A stretch of 61,069 nt of DNA from Micromonospora sp. AMSO31t (lineage in GTDB: Bacteria > Actinomycetota > Actinomycetes > Mycobacteriales > Micromonosporaceae). Shown here piece after piece: positions 9,870 to 19,452 of this stretch; within the stretch, counting starts at the first letter, position 1, and each line of letters begins with the position of its first letter. Both the position numbers and the translations under genes were made by a program. Location: assembly GCF_008868175.1 (NCBI RefSeq), contig NZ_WBKT01000018.1, positions 1-61,069 on the forward strand, read 5' to 3'. The notes below the pieces were generated by a model. It did not search any database. It was given only the letters and a program-made list of their open reading frames with translations, and was not told the DNA's origin.

Positions 9870-10613
9870 TCACAGCCGGTGCCGCACCCACACGTTCGGC
9901 TCGACGTAGGCGGCGTGGTCGTGCGCCACGTCGACAAGCACCGGCGCCAGCGCTCCCGGCACGTGCACCGGCCCGCTGGTGTCGAACGGCAGCCCGGTCC
10001 ACCGCCGCCAGTTGGCGAGGGTGCCGGTGATCGCCATCGACCGGGGCGCCACCCGCTCGATCACCCCGCCGGCCCGGACGTGCACCCGCAGCCACGGGTC
10101 GACCGGCAGGCCGTCGGGGCGGACCCGCGCCGCGTACTCGCTCATCGGCACGTCCGGGACGGTGGCCTTGCCGCTCGGGCGCACCGGCGCCACCAGGGTG
10201 TCGAAGCCCTGCCGGGCGACCGCCGCGCGCATCGCCGCGAGCATCAGCCCGGACACCCCGCCGCCGCGCCGGTCCGGCCGCACGCAGATCTCCAGTGCGG
10301 AGACGAGGTTCGGTGTGTCGCCGCTCAGCCGGTTGACGGTGGAGCGCTGGATCACCCGGTCCCAGCCGCCGTCGGGCAGCTCGTCCTCGGTCCAGCGCAG
10401 CGGCACGGCGTACGCCTTGGCGACGGCACGGCCCGGCTCGGCGGGGTCGACGGCGGCGAAGACGAACTCCGGGTAGAGGTCGTGGGCCACGCTGTAGTAC
10501 ACCGAGCCCATCGGGTCCCAGAGCATGAACTGCGGCCAGGCGCCGTCGAAGTCCTTGTCGAGCAGCGGCGCCAGGTCGGGGCGCTCGGCCAGGCTTACGA
10601 TGTCCAGGGTCAC
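9870..10613 (-). CDS. GNAT-like acetyltransferase-fold protein
   Basis: A 247-residue cytoplasmic protein. The middle holds a GNAT-like acetyl-CoA loop: LEICVRPDRRGGGVSGLMLAAM resembles the V-x-x-x-x-R/Q-G-x-G-x-A/G motif A. The flanking sequence is unusual and the acceptor is unknown. GTG 10613 is taken as start; it has no clear Shine-Dalgarno but a TACCGT hexamer ends eight bases upstream, suggesting a leaderless message. Confidence 0.65.
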   Translation of the reverse strand: MTLDIVSLAERPDLAPLLDKDFDGAWPQFMLWDPMGSVYYSVAHDLYPEFVFAAVDPAEPGRAVAKAYAVPLRWTEDELPDGGWDRVIQRSTVNRLSGDTPNLVSALEICVRPDRRGGGVSGLMLAAMRAAVARQGFDTLVAPVRPSGKATVPDVPMSEYAARVRPDGLPVDPWLRVHVRAGGVIERVAPRSMAITGTLANWRRWTGLPFDTSGPVHVPGALAPVLVDVAHDHAAYVEPNVWVRHRL

Positions 10614-10667
10614 GCCGGGCACGGTAGAGCGGTCACCACCCGATCCGCACGCGCTTTTCCGCTCCGG

Positions 10668-10700
10668 CGGCGGCCGGTGCCCCGCGGGCGCCGGCCGCCG
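10668..10700 (-). terminator. Strong hairpin downstream of the GH92 gene
   Basis: Ten perfect base pairs (10668-10677 with 10691-10700) extend by five more (one G-T) around a three-base loop. It sits 24 bases past the GH92 stop and before the acetyltransferase-like start, so it most likely ends GH92 transcription. Confidence 0.7.
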
Positions 10701-10723
10701 TCCGAGCGGTTTTGGGCCCGCGG

Positions 10724-13700
10724 TCAGGTGCCGAAGACCTCGACCTCGTAGAGGCGGGCGGCCGCGTCGCCGGTCTGGGTGGGGGTGAGCACCTTGACCT
10801 GCACGTACCTGCCGTCGACGGACATCGGGTGGGTGCTCACGCCCGCCGTGTTGCCCCGCACCTGGGCGACGGTCGTCCAGGTCGACCCGTCGGGGGAGAC
10901 CTGCAGGTCGAAGTCCCGCGTGTTCCAGGCGGGATCCTCGCCGCCGGCTGCGGCGTGGTGGACGGTGACCGACTGGATGCGGTGGCCGCCGCCCAGGTCG
11001 ATGCGGAGGGACTTCGTGGCGCCGGTCGAGCACCACTTGTCGGAGTTGCCGCCGGAGGTGCTGCCGTTGACGGCCTTCTCGGGCCCCTCCGTGCTCGCGC
11101 ACTGGGAGTCGGCGGTGGCGGGCCGGTTCAGCGCCAGGTTCGTCGCGCCCGCGGCGCCGTACACCTCGAACTCGCCGATCCGGGCGGCGGTGTTGCCGTT
11201 GTTGGTCGGCGTGGTGATGCTGAGCCGGACGTACCGGGCCGGCACGGCCGGTACGGGGTGGTAGGTGCGGCTCGCGCGGTTCCCGGTGACGGTGGCGCGG
11301 GTCGTCCAGGCGCTGTCGTCGATGCTGGTCTGGATGGTGAAGTCACCGGTGTTCCAGCCGGTGTTCTCCCCGCCGAGCCCGGCGTGCTTGACGACGAACG
11401 AGCGGACGGTCTGGTTCGCGCCGAGGTCGACCTGGAGGAACTTCGTGCCGGAGGCGAGCGAGCACCACTTGCTGGTGCTGCCCAGGCGGCCGTCGAACGC
11501 CTTCTCCGGGCCCTCGGCGGCGTTGCACGCGGCCGAGCCGCTGGCCGGCTTGCCGGCGGCCAGGTTGGCCCCCAGCTCCGGTGCGGCCGCCGGCGGGGTC
11601 GACCCGTCGGTGAACGACGGCGGCACGTCGGCGGGGTTGGTGCCCCACGACGACGGCGCGCCGCCCATCGTGTACGACAGGGTGGCGCCGCCCGCGAGGT
11701 CGCCGTAGCGCAGCCAGGTGCGCTGGGTGGGCGCCCCGTTGACGGCGAGGCCCTGCACGTACTGGTTGCCCTGGCCCGCGTTGGCGGCGGTGATCTGGAC
11801 GTCGCCGGCCGGCCGGTCGACGAGGACCGACGGGAAGATCGGGCCGTGCAGGGCGAGGGTGTCGGCGCCCGGGGTGGGCGGATACATGCCGAGGGCGGAC
11901 CAGACGTACCAGGCGGAGGTGGCGCCGAGGTCGTCGTTGCCGGGCAGGCCGCCAGGGCCGGTGGTGAACGACTCGTTCATGATCCGCCGGACCGCGGCGC
12001 TGGTGCCGGCCGGCGCCGCGGCGAAGTGGTAGGCCCAGGGGACGCCGTGCTCCGGTTCGTTGCCGATGTAGAAGTACGGCTGCGACTGGCCGCCGTTGGT
12101 CTGGGTGAAGTGGTGGTCGAGCCGCTGGACGGCGGTCTGCCGCCCGCCCATGAGGTCGATGAGGGCGCCCAGGTTGTAGGGGACCATCCAGGTGTACTGC
12201 GAGGCGTTGCCCTCGACGAAGTTCGACTGGCTGGCCGGGTCGAGCGGCCACGGCCAGCTGCCGTCGGCGTTGCGCGGGTGGACGTAGCCCGACTCGGTGT
12301 TGAATGTGTTGCGCCACCACTGCGCCCGCGCCATGTGGGTGTCGTAGGTGGCGGTGTCGCCCAGGGCCCGGGCGAACTGGGCCACCGCGAAGTCGCTGGC
12401 GGAGTATTCCAGCGAGTCCGACGGGTCGCCGTCGATGTAGTGGCGCTGGACGTAGCCGCTCTGCCGGCCGCGGATCGGGCTGCCCTGGGTGGTGCCGCCG
12501 GCGGAGCTCTTCTTCATGAGGGCCAGCGCCGCCGCGGTGTCGAACCCGCGGACGCCGAACTGGTACATGCTGTCGACGACGATCGGGCCGGGGTCGCCGG
12601 TCATGACGAAGGCCTCGTTATGGTTGTGCGACCACTTCGGCAGCAGGCCGCCCTGCTGGCCGTCGAGCACCATGGACTTCGCGATGTCGGCCGCCTCGGC
12701 GGGCGCGAGGAAGGCGATCAGCGCGGCCCAGGAGCGGTAGATGTCCCAACCGGAGTAGTTCTGGTAGACCGGGTGGCCGGCGGTGTGGACGGCGTTGTCG
12801 AAGCCCCGGTACTGCCCGTCGACGTCGCTGGCCAGGTTGGGGTTGATGAACACGCGGTACAGCGCGGTGTAGAACTTCTGCAGGTCGGCGGCGGCGCCGC
12901 CGGTGACCTGCACGCGGTTGAGGATCGCGTTCCACTGGGCGTCGGCGTCGGCCCGGACGGTGTCGAAGGCGAAGCCGGACTGCTCGGCAGCGAGGTTGGC
13001 CTGCGCGCCGGCCGCGCTGACGAAGGAGATGCCGACCTTGACCTGCACCACCGGGTTGCCGGAGGTGTCGAAGGTCAGGTAGCCGCCGGAGTTGGTGCCG
13101 CTGGCGCTCGTGGAGCCGGCGGTCACGGTGCCGCCGAGCCAGGTGCCGACGCCGCTGGGGGCGCGGTCGAACTCCATCCGGTAGAAGATCTGGTAGGTCC
13201 TGCTGTTGCCGCAGAAGCCGCCGCCGGTGACGCTGCCGGTCACGGTGGAGCCGCTGATCTGGATCGAGCCGGGGCGGTTGCCGGTGGCGCTGCGACTGGT
13301 GTTGATGAGCACCCGCGCGGTGCTGGTCGCGGGATAGGTCAGCCGCAGGGCGGCGCTGCGCCGGGTGGCCGACGCCTCGACCCGGGTGTTGCCGTAGTTG
13401 CTGAGCACGGCCCGGTAGAAGCCGGGCCGGGCCTGTTCCTGGGCCTTGTCCTGAGTGGCGCGGTAGGACGTCCACGAGGTGCCCGGCGAGGCGCCGAGCG
13501 CGCCGGTGACGGGCAGGATCCCGAGGTCCTCGTTGTTGGCGCAGCCGGCGCCATTGAAGTGGGTGAGGCTGAACTCCTCGATCTGGGTGTCGCTGAATCG
13601 GTAGCCCGAGGGTGAGGCGGTGGGGGTGTCCGGGCTCAGCTGCACCATGCCGAAGGGCTGCACCGGGCCGGGGACGGTGCTGCCGCCGGCGCCGCCGCCG

Positions 13701-13867
13701 ACCGGGTTCGGCGCGTTGCTGTCGTCGGTGCCGATGAACGGGTTCACGTACGGGGTGAGGTTGAGCGGCGCGGCTGCGGCGGGCGAGGCGACCGCGACGA
13801 GTGCGGACGCTCCGGTGACGGCGGTGGCCACCAGGGTGAGCAGGCGGGACGGGCCTGATCGGAGCAT
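10724..13867 (-). CDS. Secreted GH92 alpha-1,2-mannosidase with two F5/8-type C domains
   Basis: A 1047-residue exported exo-mannosidase. After the signal peptide (about 1-32) comes the GH92 two-domain core (about 35-760), recognised from PYVNPFIGTDD, FSLTHFNGAGC, the NEPEHGVPWAYHF motif whose Glu604 is the likely general acid, and GNDDLGATSAWYVWSALGMYP. Two discoidin/F5-8 type C modules (about 767-905 and 910-1046) end the protein; these probably bind glycans. GH92 enzymes are calcium-dependent inverting mannosidases acting on N-glycan or fungal mannan. TAAGGAGG precedes the ATG, and a LacI-type operator lies 35 bases upstream. Its repressor is the next gene upstream. Confidence 0.94.
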   Translation of the reverse strand: MLRSGPSRLLTLVATAVTGASALVAVASPAAAAPLNLTPYVNPFIGTDDSNAPNPVGGGAGGSTVPGPVQPFGMVQLSPDTPTASPSGYRFSDTQIEEFSLTHFNGAGCANNEDLGILPVTGALGASPGTSWTSYRATQDKAQEQARPGFYRAVLSNYGNTRVEASATRRSAALRLTYPATSTARVLINTSRSATGNRPGSIQISGSTVTGSVTGGGFCGNSRTYQIFYRMEFDRAPSGVGTWLGGTVTAGSTSASGTNSGGYLTFDTSGNPVVQVKVGISFVSAAGAQANLAAEQSGFAFDTVRADADAQWNAILNRVQVTGGAAADLQKFYTALYRVFINPNLASDVDGQYRGFDNAVHTAGHPVYQNYSGWDIYRSWAALIAFLAPAEAADIAKSMVLDGQQGGLLPKWSHNHNEAFVMTGDPGPIVVDSMYQFGVRGFDTAAALALMKKSSAGGTTQGSPIRGRQSGYVQRHYIDGDPSDSLEYSASDFAVAQFARALGDTATYDTHMARAQWWRNTFNTESGYVHPRNADGSWPWPLDPASQSNFVEGNASQYTWMVPYNLGALIDLMGGRQTAVQRLDHHFTQTNGGQSQPYFYIGNEPEHGVPWAYHFAAAPAGTSAAVRRIMNESFTTGPGGLPGNDDLGATSAWYVWSALGMYPPTPGADTLALHGPIFPSVLVDRPAGDVQITAANAGQGNQYVQGLAVNGAPTQRTWLRYGDLAGGATLSYTMGGAPSSWGTNPADVPPSFTDGSTPPAAAPELGANLAAGKPASGSAACNAAEGPEKAFDGRLGSTSKWCSLASGTKFLQVDLGANQTVRSFVVKHAGLGGENTGWNTGDFTIQTSIDDSAWTTRATVTGNRASRTYHPVPAVPARYVRLSITTPTNNGNTAARIGEFEVYGAAGATNLALNRPATADSQCASTEGPEKAVNGSTSGGNSDKWCSTGATKSLRIDLGGGHRIQSVTVHHAAAGGEDPAWNTRDFDLQVSPDGSTWTTVAQVRGNTAGVSTHPMSVDGRYVQVKVLTPTQTGDAAARLYEVEVFGT

Positions 13868-13901
13868 GAGGCGATCCTCCTTAGGCGCGGACGACCCTCC
13901 G

Positions 13902-13915
13902 TGACATCGTTGTCA
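13902..13915. promoter_or_regulatory. LacI-type operator TGACATCGTTGTCA before GH92
   Basis: The site has the TGACA-N-CG-N-TGTCA pattern of LacI-family operators with a central CG. It is nested in a wider repeat, GTGACA (13901-13906) with TGTCAC (13924-13929). It lies between the LacI gene and GH92, where a repressor would block GH92 transcription. A closely similar site is at 15121-15134. Confidence 0.72.
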
Positions 13916-13969
13916 TCGACAGGTGTCACCGTCCTGTGTAGAGCCCAGGGAGGTGTGTGTCAATGGGGA

Positions 13970-14998
13970 CTAGGAGTGGGACGGGGTAGGTGGCCGCTCG
14001 CCCGAGCCCCGGGCCAGGAGGCGGGTCGGGATCACCACCTGCCGGGCGGGCCCGCGGTGACCGTCGATCCGGTCGAGCAGCAGCCCGGCCGCCCGCCGGC
14101 CCATGTCCTCCGGGTCGTGCGCCACGACGCTCACGCTCAGGACGTCGCCGACGTCCACCTCGTCGAAGCCGACCAGCGCGGGCGGCGCCGGATGCCCCCG
14201 CAGCGCGAGCAGGGCCCCCAGGGTGATCCGGTTGTTCAGGGTGAACAGGGCGGTCGGGGGCGGGGTGCGGGCCAGCAGACCCCGCACGGCCCGTTCGGCG
14301 GCGGCGACGTCGTGCGCGTTCTCCACCAGGTAGTCCGCCCAGTTCGCCACGCCCACGGCGCGCATGGCCTCGGCGAAGCCGTCCAGCCGGTCCCGGTGGG
14401 TGCTCAGGCGGGCCAGGTCGCCCACCACCCCGATCCGCCGGTGGCCTGCCGCGGTCAGGTGGGCGCCGGCCTGCCGGGCGCCGTGGTGGTTGTCCAGCAG
14501 CACGGTGTCCGCGCTCAGCTCGACCGGCGGCCGGTCCACGAACACGAACGGGATGCCGTGGCGGTGTTCGGCCGCGAAGTGGGCGTGCTCGGTCGCGGTC
14601 GAGGCGATCACCAGCCCGCGGACCCGCCGCTCCAGCAGCGCGTCGGCGAGCCGCCGCTCCCACTCCGGATCCTCGTCGGTGCTCGCGGTGATCAGCTGGA
14701 GGCCGCGCATGCGCAGGTCGCGCTCCAGGCCCCCGGCCAGCCGGGAGTAGAACGGGTTCGCCAGGTCGCCGATGAGCAGGCCGACCAGCGTGGAGGTGCT
14801 CGCGCCCCGGCGCAGCTCGCGGGCCACCCCGTTCAGTCGGTAGCCGAGCTGGTCGGCGGCGTCGCGCACCCGCGACCGGGTCTCCGGGGCCACCCGGGGT
14901 TCGCCCCCGAGGGCCCGGGAGGCGGTCTTCACCGACACGCCGGACAGCGCCGCGACCTGCGCCAGGCTCGGTCGACCAGCCTTCCGGTCAGCGGTCAT
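13970..14998 (-). CDS. LacI-family transcriptional repressor
   Basis: A 342-residue regulator. An N-terminal LacI helix-turn-helix (PSLAQVAALSGVSVKTASRALGG) and hinge (about 50-65) precede a periplasmic-binding-protein-like sensor domain (about 66-325, from TSTLVGLLIGDLANPFYSRLAGG). The effector is presumably a mono- or oligosaccharide. It lies upstream of GH92 in the same direction (102 bases apart) and divergent from the monosaccharide ABC transporter, with matching palindromes before both, so I infer it controls both. I take the ATG at 14998 because the HTH starts just after; the frame is open further upstream but not protein-like. Confidence 0.92.
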   Translation of the reverse strand: MTADRKAGRPSLAQVAALSGVSVKTASRALGGEPRVAPETRSRVRDAADQLGYRLNGVARELRRGASTSTLVGLLIGDLANPFYSRLAGGLERDLRMRGLQLITASTDEDPEWERRLADALLERRVRGLVIASTATEHAHFAAEHRHGIPFVFVDRPPVELSADTVLLDNHHGARQAGAHLTAAGHRRIGVVGDLARLSTHRDRLDGFAEAMRAVGVANWADYLVENAHDVAAAERAVRGLLARTPPPTALFTLNNRITLGALLALRGHPAPPALVGFDEVDVGDVLSVSVVAHDPEDMGRRAAGLLLDRIDGHRGPARQVVIPTRLLARGSGERPPTPSHS

Positions 14999-15331
14999 GG
15001 CGGGAATTATGACACCGGGGTGGCAGGTGATCGCCGGCTCGGGTCGGCGTCGGCGTCCCGGCCCACACCAGGACCGGCCCGGGTCACGAGGGCCGTTCGG
15101 AAACCGCGGTATACGATGCGCGTCAACGATGTCATGGGCTGGTCGGTAGCACCCCCGTCGCGCTTGTCGGCAAGCCGAGGGGGCGTCGCGAAAGTCACCG
15201 AGCGTGGCGGTCGATATTACCGACTTGTTACGCAAAAGAGCGACTTGGGCACTTGCGGAAGCGCCTCCGACGAGATTTCCTTGCCCACGACAACGAAAAG
15301 TGAGCGAAGGTCATAACCCGCGGAGGCGGCC
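14999..15331 (+). promoter_or_regulatory. Promoter/leader region of the monosaccharide ABC operon
   Basis: A non-coding stretch of about 330 bases between lacI-like and mmsA. It contains a possible -10 (TATACGAT, 15110-15117), the operator-like site 15121-15134 directly behind it, and then a two-part hairpin (CCCCC 15152-15156 with GGGGG 15179-15183; GCTTG with CAAGC around a TCGG loop). The rest of the leader is AT-richer than average. This arrangement suggests repression by blocking the promoter plus possible leader control. Confidence 0.5.
15121..15134. promoter_or_regulatory. Second LacI-type operator-like site (CGTCAACGATGTCA)
   Basis: It matches 12 of 14 positions of the reverse complement of the GH92 operator (TGACAACGATGTCA); one half-site is perfect. 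It sits four bases after a possible -10 hexamer and about 230 bases upstream of mmsA, as expected if the same LacI protein controls the transporter. Confidence 0.58.
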
Positions 15332-15358
15332 ATGACGTTGGCAAGGTGGGAGCGATGA
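15332..15358 (+). CDS. Eight-codon leader ORF (MTLARWER) coupled to mmsA
   Basis: ATG at 15332 has an ideal GGAGG five bases upstream (15322-15326), better than the signal of mmsA itself. It reads MTLARWER and stops at TGA 15356-15358, overlapping the mmsA ATG (15355) as ATGA. Ribosomes finishing the mini-ORF could restart on mmsA. Translation is inferred from sequence only. Alternatively the mmsA message starts inside this region and the mini-ORF is fortuitous. Confidence 0.5.
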   Translation: MTLARWER

Positions 15359-16902
15359 GCGATCTGCCCGTCCTCCTGGAGATGCGCTCCATCACCAAGG
15401 AGTTCCCCGGCGTCAAGGCCCTGGCCGACGTCAACCTGGTGGTCCGCGCCGGTGAGATCCACGCCATCGTCGGCGAGAACGGCGCCGGCAAGTCGACGCT
15501 CATGAAGGTGCTCAGCGGGGTCTACCCGTACGGCAGCTACGACGGCCAGATCGTCTACCAGGGCGCCGAGACCCGCTTCTCCGACATCCGGGCGAGCGAG
15601 AACGCCGGGATCGTGATCATCCACCAGGAGCTCGCGCTCATCCCGGGCATGTCGATCGCCGAGAACATCTTCCTCGGCAACGAGCCCCGCAAGCGGGGGG
15701 CGATCGACTGGAAGGCCGCGAACCGGATGGCGCTGGACCTGATGGCCCGGGTCGGCCTGCGGGAGGACCCGGACACCCTGGTCAAGGACATCGGCGTCGG
15801 CAAGCAGCAGCTCGTGGAGATCGCCAAGGCGTTCGCCAAGGACGTCAAGCTGCTCATCCTGGACGAGCCGACGGCCGCGCTCAACGAGGCCGACTCCCAG
15901 CACCTGCTGGACCTGCTGCGCGGTTTCCGCTCGCGGGGCATCACCTCGATCATGATCTCGCACAAGCTCAACGAGATCGAGGCGATCGCCGATCAGATCA
16001 CCATCATTCGTGACGGCCGCACCGTCGAGACGCTGGACGTCAAGGCGGACGGCGTCGACGAGGACCGGATCGTGCGGGGCATGGTCGGTCGCGAGCTGAG
16101 CAGCCGCTTCCCGGACCACACCCCGAAGATCGGCGAGGTGTTCTTCGAGGTCCGGAACTGGAACGTCCGGCACCCGATCTCCGCCGAGCGGCAGGTCTGC
16201 AAGAACGAGAGCTTCACCGTGCGGCGCGGCGAGATCGTCGGCTTCGCCGGCCTGATGGGCGCCGGCCGCACCGAGCTGGCCATGAGCGTCTTCGGCCGCT
16301 CCTACGGGGTGTACGAGTCGGGCACGATCATCAAGGACGGCAAGGAGATCGTCCTGAAGTCGGTGGCGGACGCGATCGCCCACGGGCTCGCGTACGTCAG
16401 CGAGGACCGCAAGGCGATCGGCCTGAACCTGCTCGACGACATCAAGACCTCGACGGTCGCCGCCAAGCTGTCGAAGATCTCCCGCCACGGGGTCCTCGAC
16501 GAGGTCGCGGAGTACCAGGCGGCCGAGTCCTACCGCCGGGAACTGCGCACCAAGGCGCCGACGGTCGACGAGGGCGTCTCCAAGCTCTCGGGCGGCAACC
16601 AGCAGAAGGTCGTCCTGGCGAAGTGGATGTTCACGGACCCGGACCTCCTGATCCTCGACGAGCCGACCCGCGGCATCGACGTGGGCGCCAAGTACGAGAT
16701 CTACGGCATCATCCAGCGGCTCGCCGACCAGGGGAAGGGCGTCGTCGTCATCTCCTCGGAGCTCCCCGAGTTGATCGGGCTCTGCGACCGCATCTACACC
16801 GTGTTCGAGGGCACCATCACCGGCGAGATCGCCCGGCAGGACGCGGACCCGGAAACCCTCATGAAGCAGATGACCTCGACGAAGAAGATGCAGACACGAT
16901 GA
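15355..16902 (+). CDS. mmsA: Multiple-monosaccharide ABC transporter ATPase
   Basis: A 515-residue fused pair of ABC cassettes as in sugar-import ATPases of the MmsA/XylG/RbsA type. The first cassette has Walker [10 protein letters not shown] and Walker [12 protein letters not shown]; the second has a degenerate P-loop (GLMGAGRTE), a canonical LSGGNQQKV signature and [12 protein letters not shown]. It powers uptake of monosaccharides such as xylose, glucose or galactose (family knowledge). The ATG at 15355 overlaps the leader mini-ORF stop; a GTG nine bases upstream is possible. It overlaps mmsB by four bases. Confidence 0.93.
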   Translation: MSDLPVLLEMRSITKEFPGVKALADVNLVVRAGEIHAIVGENGAGKSTLMKVLSGVYPYGSYDGQIVYQGAETRFSDIRASENAGIVIIHQELALIPGMSIAENIFLGNEPRKRGAIDWKAANRMALDLMARVGLREDPDTLVKDIGVGKQQLVEIAKAFAKDVKLLILDEPTAALNEADSQHLLDLLRGFRSRGITSIMISHKLNEIEAIADQITIIRDGRTVETLDVKADGVDEDRIVRGMVGRELSSRFPDHTPKIGEVFFEVRNWNVRHPISAERQVCKNESFTVRRGEIVGFAGLMGAGRTELAMSVFGRSYGVYESGTIIKDGKEIVLKSVADAIAHGLAYVSEDRKAIGLNLLDDIKTSTVAAKLSKISRHGVLDEVAEYQAAESYRRELRTKAPTVDEGVSKLSGGNQQKVVLAKWMFTDPDLLILDEPTRGIDVGAKYEIYGIIQRLADQGKGVVVISSELPELIGLCDRIYTVFEGTITGEIARQDADPETLMKQMTSTKKMQTR

Positions 16903-18197
16903 GCCGAATCAAGGACCTGCAGAAGAACCTCTTCGGAGGGACCACGTCCAACGCCCGCCAGTTCGGGATGATCTTCACGCTGGTGCTGATCGTCCTGATC
17001 TTCCAGATCTGGACCAACGGCCTGACCCTGCGATCGGACAACCTGATCGCACTGTTCAACCAGAACTCGTACATCCTCATCCTGGCCATCGGCATGCTCA
17101 TGGTGATCGTCGCCGGGCACATCGACCTCTCGGTCGGCTCGATCGCCGCCTTCACCGGCATCCTGGTGGCCAAGTCGATGGCGGAGTGGTCGCTGCCCTG
17201 GCCCGTCGCCATCCTGTTCGGCCTGGTGATCGGCGCGATCATCGGCGCCTGGCAGGGCTTCTGGGTCGCGTACGTCGGGGTGCCGGCGTTCATCGTCACC
17301 CTGGCCGGCATGCTGCTCTTCCGGGGCGGCAACCAGTTCATCGGTAACGCGAACACGATCTCGGTGCCGGAGGGCTTCCGGGTGATCGGCTCGGGCTTCC
17401 TGCCCGAGGTCGGCCCGGACACCGGCTACAACAACCTGACGCTCCTGCTCGGCCTCGCCGCGTGTGTGGCCGTGGTGTGGCGGGAGTTCCAGGCCCGCAA
17501 GACCCGCCGCGAGATGGACGCCGAACCGGCCCCGATGTGGATCTCGGTGCTCCGGATGGCCGTCATGGTCGGCGTGATCGTCTTCGCGTCGCTGCGGTTC
17601 GCCAGCGGCCGGGTCGGCACGAGCTTCCCGGTCTCCGGCATCATCCTGCTGGCGCTGGTGCTCGCCTACTCCTTCTACACCCGGAACACCGCGGGCGGCC
17701 GACACATCTACGCCGTCGGCGGCAACTCCCGGGCCGCGGAGCTCTCCGGTGTGAAGCTCAAGCGGGTCAACTTCTTCGTCATGATGAACATGGCGATCCT
17801 GGCCTCCCTGGCCGGCATGATCTTCGTGGCCCGTTCGGCGGCCTCCGGGCCGCAGGACGGCAACGGCTGGGAACTGGACGCGATCGCCGCCGTCTTCATC
17901 GGTGGCGCGGCCGTCGCCGGCGGCATCGGCACCATCAGCGGCTCGATCGTCGGCGGTCTGGTGATGGCGGTGCTCAACAACGGTCTCCAGCTCCAGGGCG
18001 TGGGCACCGACAAGGTCCAGATCATCAAGGGCCTGGTGCTGCTGCTGGCCGTCGCGGTCGACGTCTACAACAAGAAGCAGGGCCGGTTCTCGATCATCGG
18101 CAGCCTCACCCGCTCCTTCCGCCGCGACACGCCCGCCCCGCCCACGGCACCACCGGACGCGGAACGGGAAACCGCCCGCACGGCCGTGCCGAGCTGA
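16899..18197 (+). CDS. mmsB: Multiple-monosaccharide ABC transporter permease
   Basis: A 432-residue integral membrane permease of the RbsC/XylH group with about ten hydrophobic segments, including [22 protein letters not shown] and the conserved [12 protein letters not shown] cytoplasmic loop that contacts the ATPase. The start ATG overlaps the mmsA stop (ATGA), so the two are translationally coupled. The C-terminus is a Pro/Ala-rich cytoplasmic tail. It forms the channel for sugar delivered by the ChvE-type lipoprotein encoded next. Confidence 0.93.
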   Translation: MSRIKDLQKNLFGGTTSNARQFGMIFTLVLIVLIFQIWTNGLTLRSDNLIALFNQNSYILILAIGMLMVIVAGHIDLSVGSIAAFTGILVAKSMAEWSLPWPVAILFGLVIGAIIGAWQGFWVAYVGVPAFIVTLAGMLLFRGGNQFIGNANTISVPEGFRVIGSGFLPEVGPDTGYNNLTLLLGLAACVAVVWREFQARKTRREMDAEPAPMWISVLRMAVMVGVIVFASLRFASGRVGTSFPVSGIILLALVLAYSFYTRNTAGGRHIYAVGGNSRAAELSGVKLKRVNFFVMMNMAILASLAGMIFVARSAASGPQDGNGWELDAIAAVFIGGAAVAGGIGTISGSIVGGLVMAVLNNGLQLQGVGTDKVQIIKGLVLLLAVAVDVYNKKQGRFSIIGSLTRSFRRDTPAPPTAPPDAERETARTAVPS

Positions 18198-18251
18198 CGT
18201 TCCACCCCGCCTCACACCCCGTATCACCTCTCCAGAAGGGCTCCACCAGCC

Positions 18252-19358
18252 ATGCGTAAACTGATCGGCAAGTCGATGGCCATCGGCGCCATCGCCGCGC
18301 TGGCCCTGACCGCCACCGCCTGCGGCAACGGCCGCGAGGGCGACACCGGCGGCGCCAAGGGCGACACCAAGGGCTTCGCGGCCGACTCCCTGATCGGCGT
18401 CGCCCTGCCGTCGAAGACCTCGGAGAACTGGGTCCTCGCCGGTGACCTGTTCACCAACGGCCTCAAGGAGGCCGGTTTCAAGAGCGACGTGCAGTACGCC
18501 GGCGCGTCGACCACCGTCGCGGACCAGCAGGCCCAGATCACCGCCATGGTGACCAAGGGCGCCAAGGTCATCGTCATCGGCGCGACCGACGCCGCGCAGC
18601 TGTCCACCCAGGTGGCCGCCGCGCACGCCGCCGGCGCGAAGGTCATCGCGTACGACCGCCTGATCACCAACACCCCGGACCTCGACTACTACGTCGCGTT
18701 CGACAACTTCAAGGTCGGCCAGCTCCAGGGCCAGGCCCTGCTGGACGGCATGAAGGCCAAGAAGCCGAACGGCCCGTACAACATCGAGCTGTTCTCCGGC
18801 TCGCCGGACGACAACAACGCCGGTGTCTTCTTCAACGGCGCCATGGACGTGCTCAAGCCGGAGATCGACAAGGGCAACGTCGTCGTCGCCTCGAAGCAGA
18901 CCGACGTGAAGCAGACCGCCATCCAGGGCTGGAAGGCCGAGGGTGCCCAGGCCCGCATGGACCAGCTGCTGACCTCGACCTACGGCAACAAGGAGCTGGA
19001 CGGCGTCCTCTCCCCGAACGACACCCTGGCCCGCGCGATCATCACCTCGATCAAGGGTGCCGGCAAGACCATCCCGGTCGTCACCGGCCAGGACTCCGAG
19101 GTCGAGTCGGTCAAGTCGATCATGGCTGGCGAGCAGTACATGACGATCAACAAGGACACCCGGAACCTGGTCAAGCAGACCATCGCGATGGTGAAGTCCC
19201 TGCAGGCCGGTAACACCCCCGAGGTGAACGACACCAAGTCGTACAACAACGGCGCCAAGGTCGTGGACACCTACCTGCTGCCGCCGGTGGCCGTCACCAA
19301 GGCCAACGCGGCCGAGGCGTACGCCAACGACCCGAAGCTCGGCCCGCTCACCAAGTAA
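18252..19358 (+). CDS. chvE: Multiple-monosaccharide-binding lipoprotein
   Basis: A 368-residue lipoprotein with signal peptide and lipobox ending at Cys24 (LTATAC), followed by a type-1 sugar-binding fold of the ChvE/XylF kind (LIGVALPSKTSENWVLAGDLF; AKVIAYDRLITNTPDLDYYVAFDN; SPNDTLARAIITSIKGAG). It captures monosaccharides outside the membrane and hands them to MmsB. An AGAAGG motif lies before the ATG, and 54 bases separate it from mmsB. Gene order (ATPase, permease, binding protein) differs from the common order with the binding protein first. A strong terminator follows. Confidence 0.93.
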   Translation: MRKLIGKSMAIGAIAALALTATACGNGREGDTGGAKGDTKGFAADSLIGVALPSKTSENWVLAGDLFTNGLKEAGFKSDVQYAGASTTVADQQAQITAMVTKGAKVIVIGATDAAQLSTQVAAAHAAGAKVIAYDRLITNTPDLDYYVAFDNFKVGQLQGQALLDGMKAKKPNGPYNIELFSGSPDDNNAGVFFNGAMDVLKPEIDKGNVVVASKQTDVKQTAIQGWKAEGAQARMDQLLTSTYGNKELDGVLSPNDTLARAIITSIKGAGKTIPVVTGQDSEVESVKSIMAGEQYMTINKDTRNLVKQTIAMVKSLQAGNTPEVNDTKSYNNGAKVVDTYLLPPVAVTKANAAEAYANDPKLGPLTK

Positions 19359-19375
19359 TCTCCTCGCACCACACG

Positions 19376-19405
19376 AAGGGCCCCGGAGTTCGCTCCGGGG
19401 CCCTT
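19376..19405. terminator. Bidirectional hairpin terminator with TTCG loop
   Basis: 13-bp perfect stem (19376-19388 with 19393-19405) closed by a TTCG tetraloop, 17 bases after the chvE stop and before the convergent carboxylase stop. AA/TT pairs at the stem base give short A/U tracts on both strands. Confidence 0.88.
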
Positions 19406-19452
19406 CCTCGTGCGCGGCGCGGTCGGGGCGTCGCCGCCGACCGCGCCGGCCC

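Noticed and set aside
10712..13615. 967-codon plus-strand open frame opposite GH92
   Set aside because: Antisense shadow caused by GC bias; all catalytic and discoidin motifs are in the minus-strand frame.
16794..18626. 610-codon minus-strand open frame across mmsB/chvE
   Set aside because: Asp/His/Gly/Arg-rich shadow frame opposite well-recognised transporter genes.
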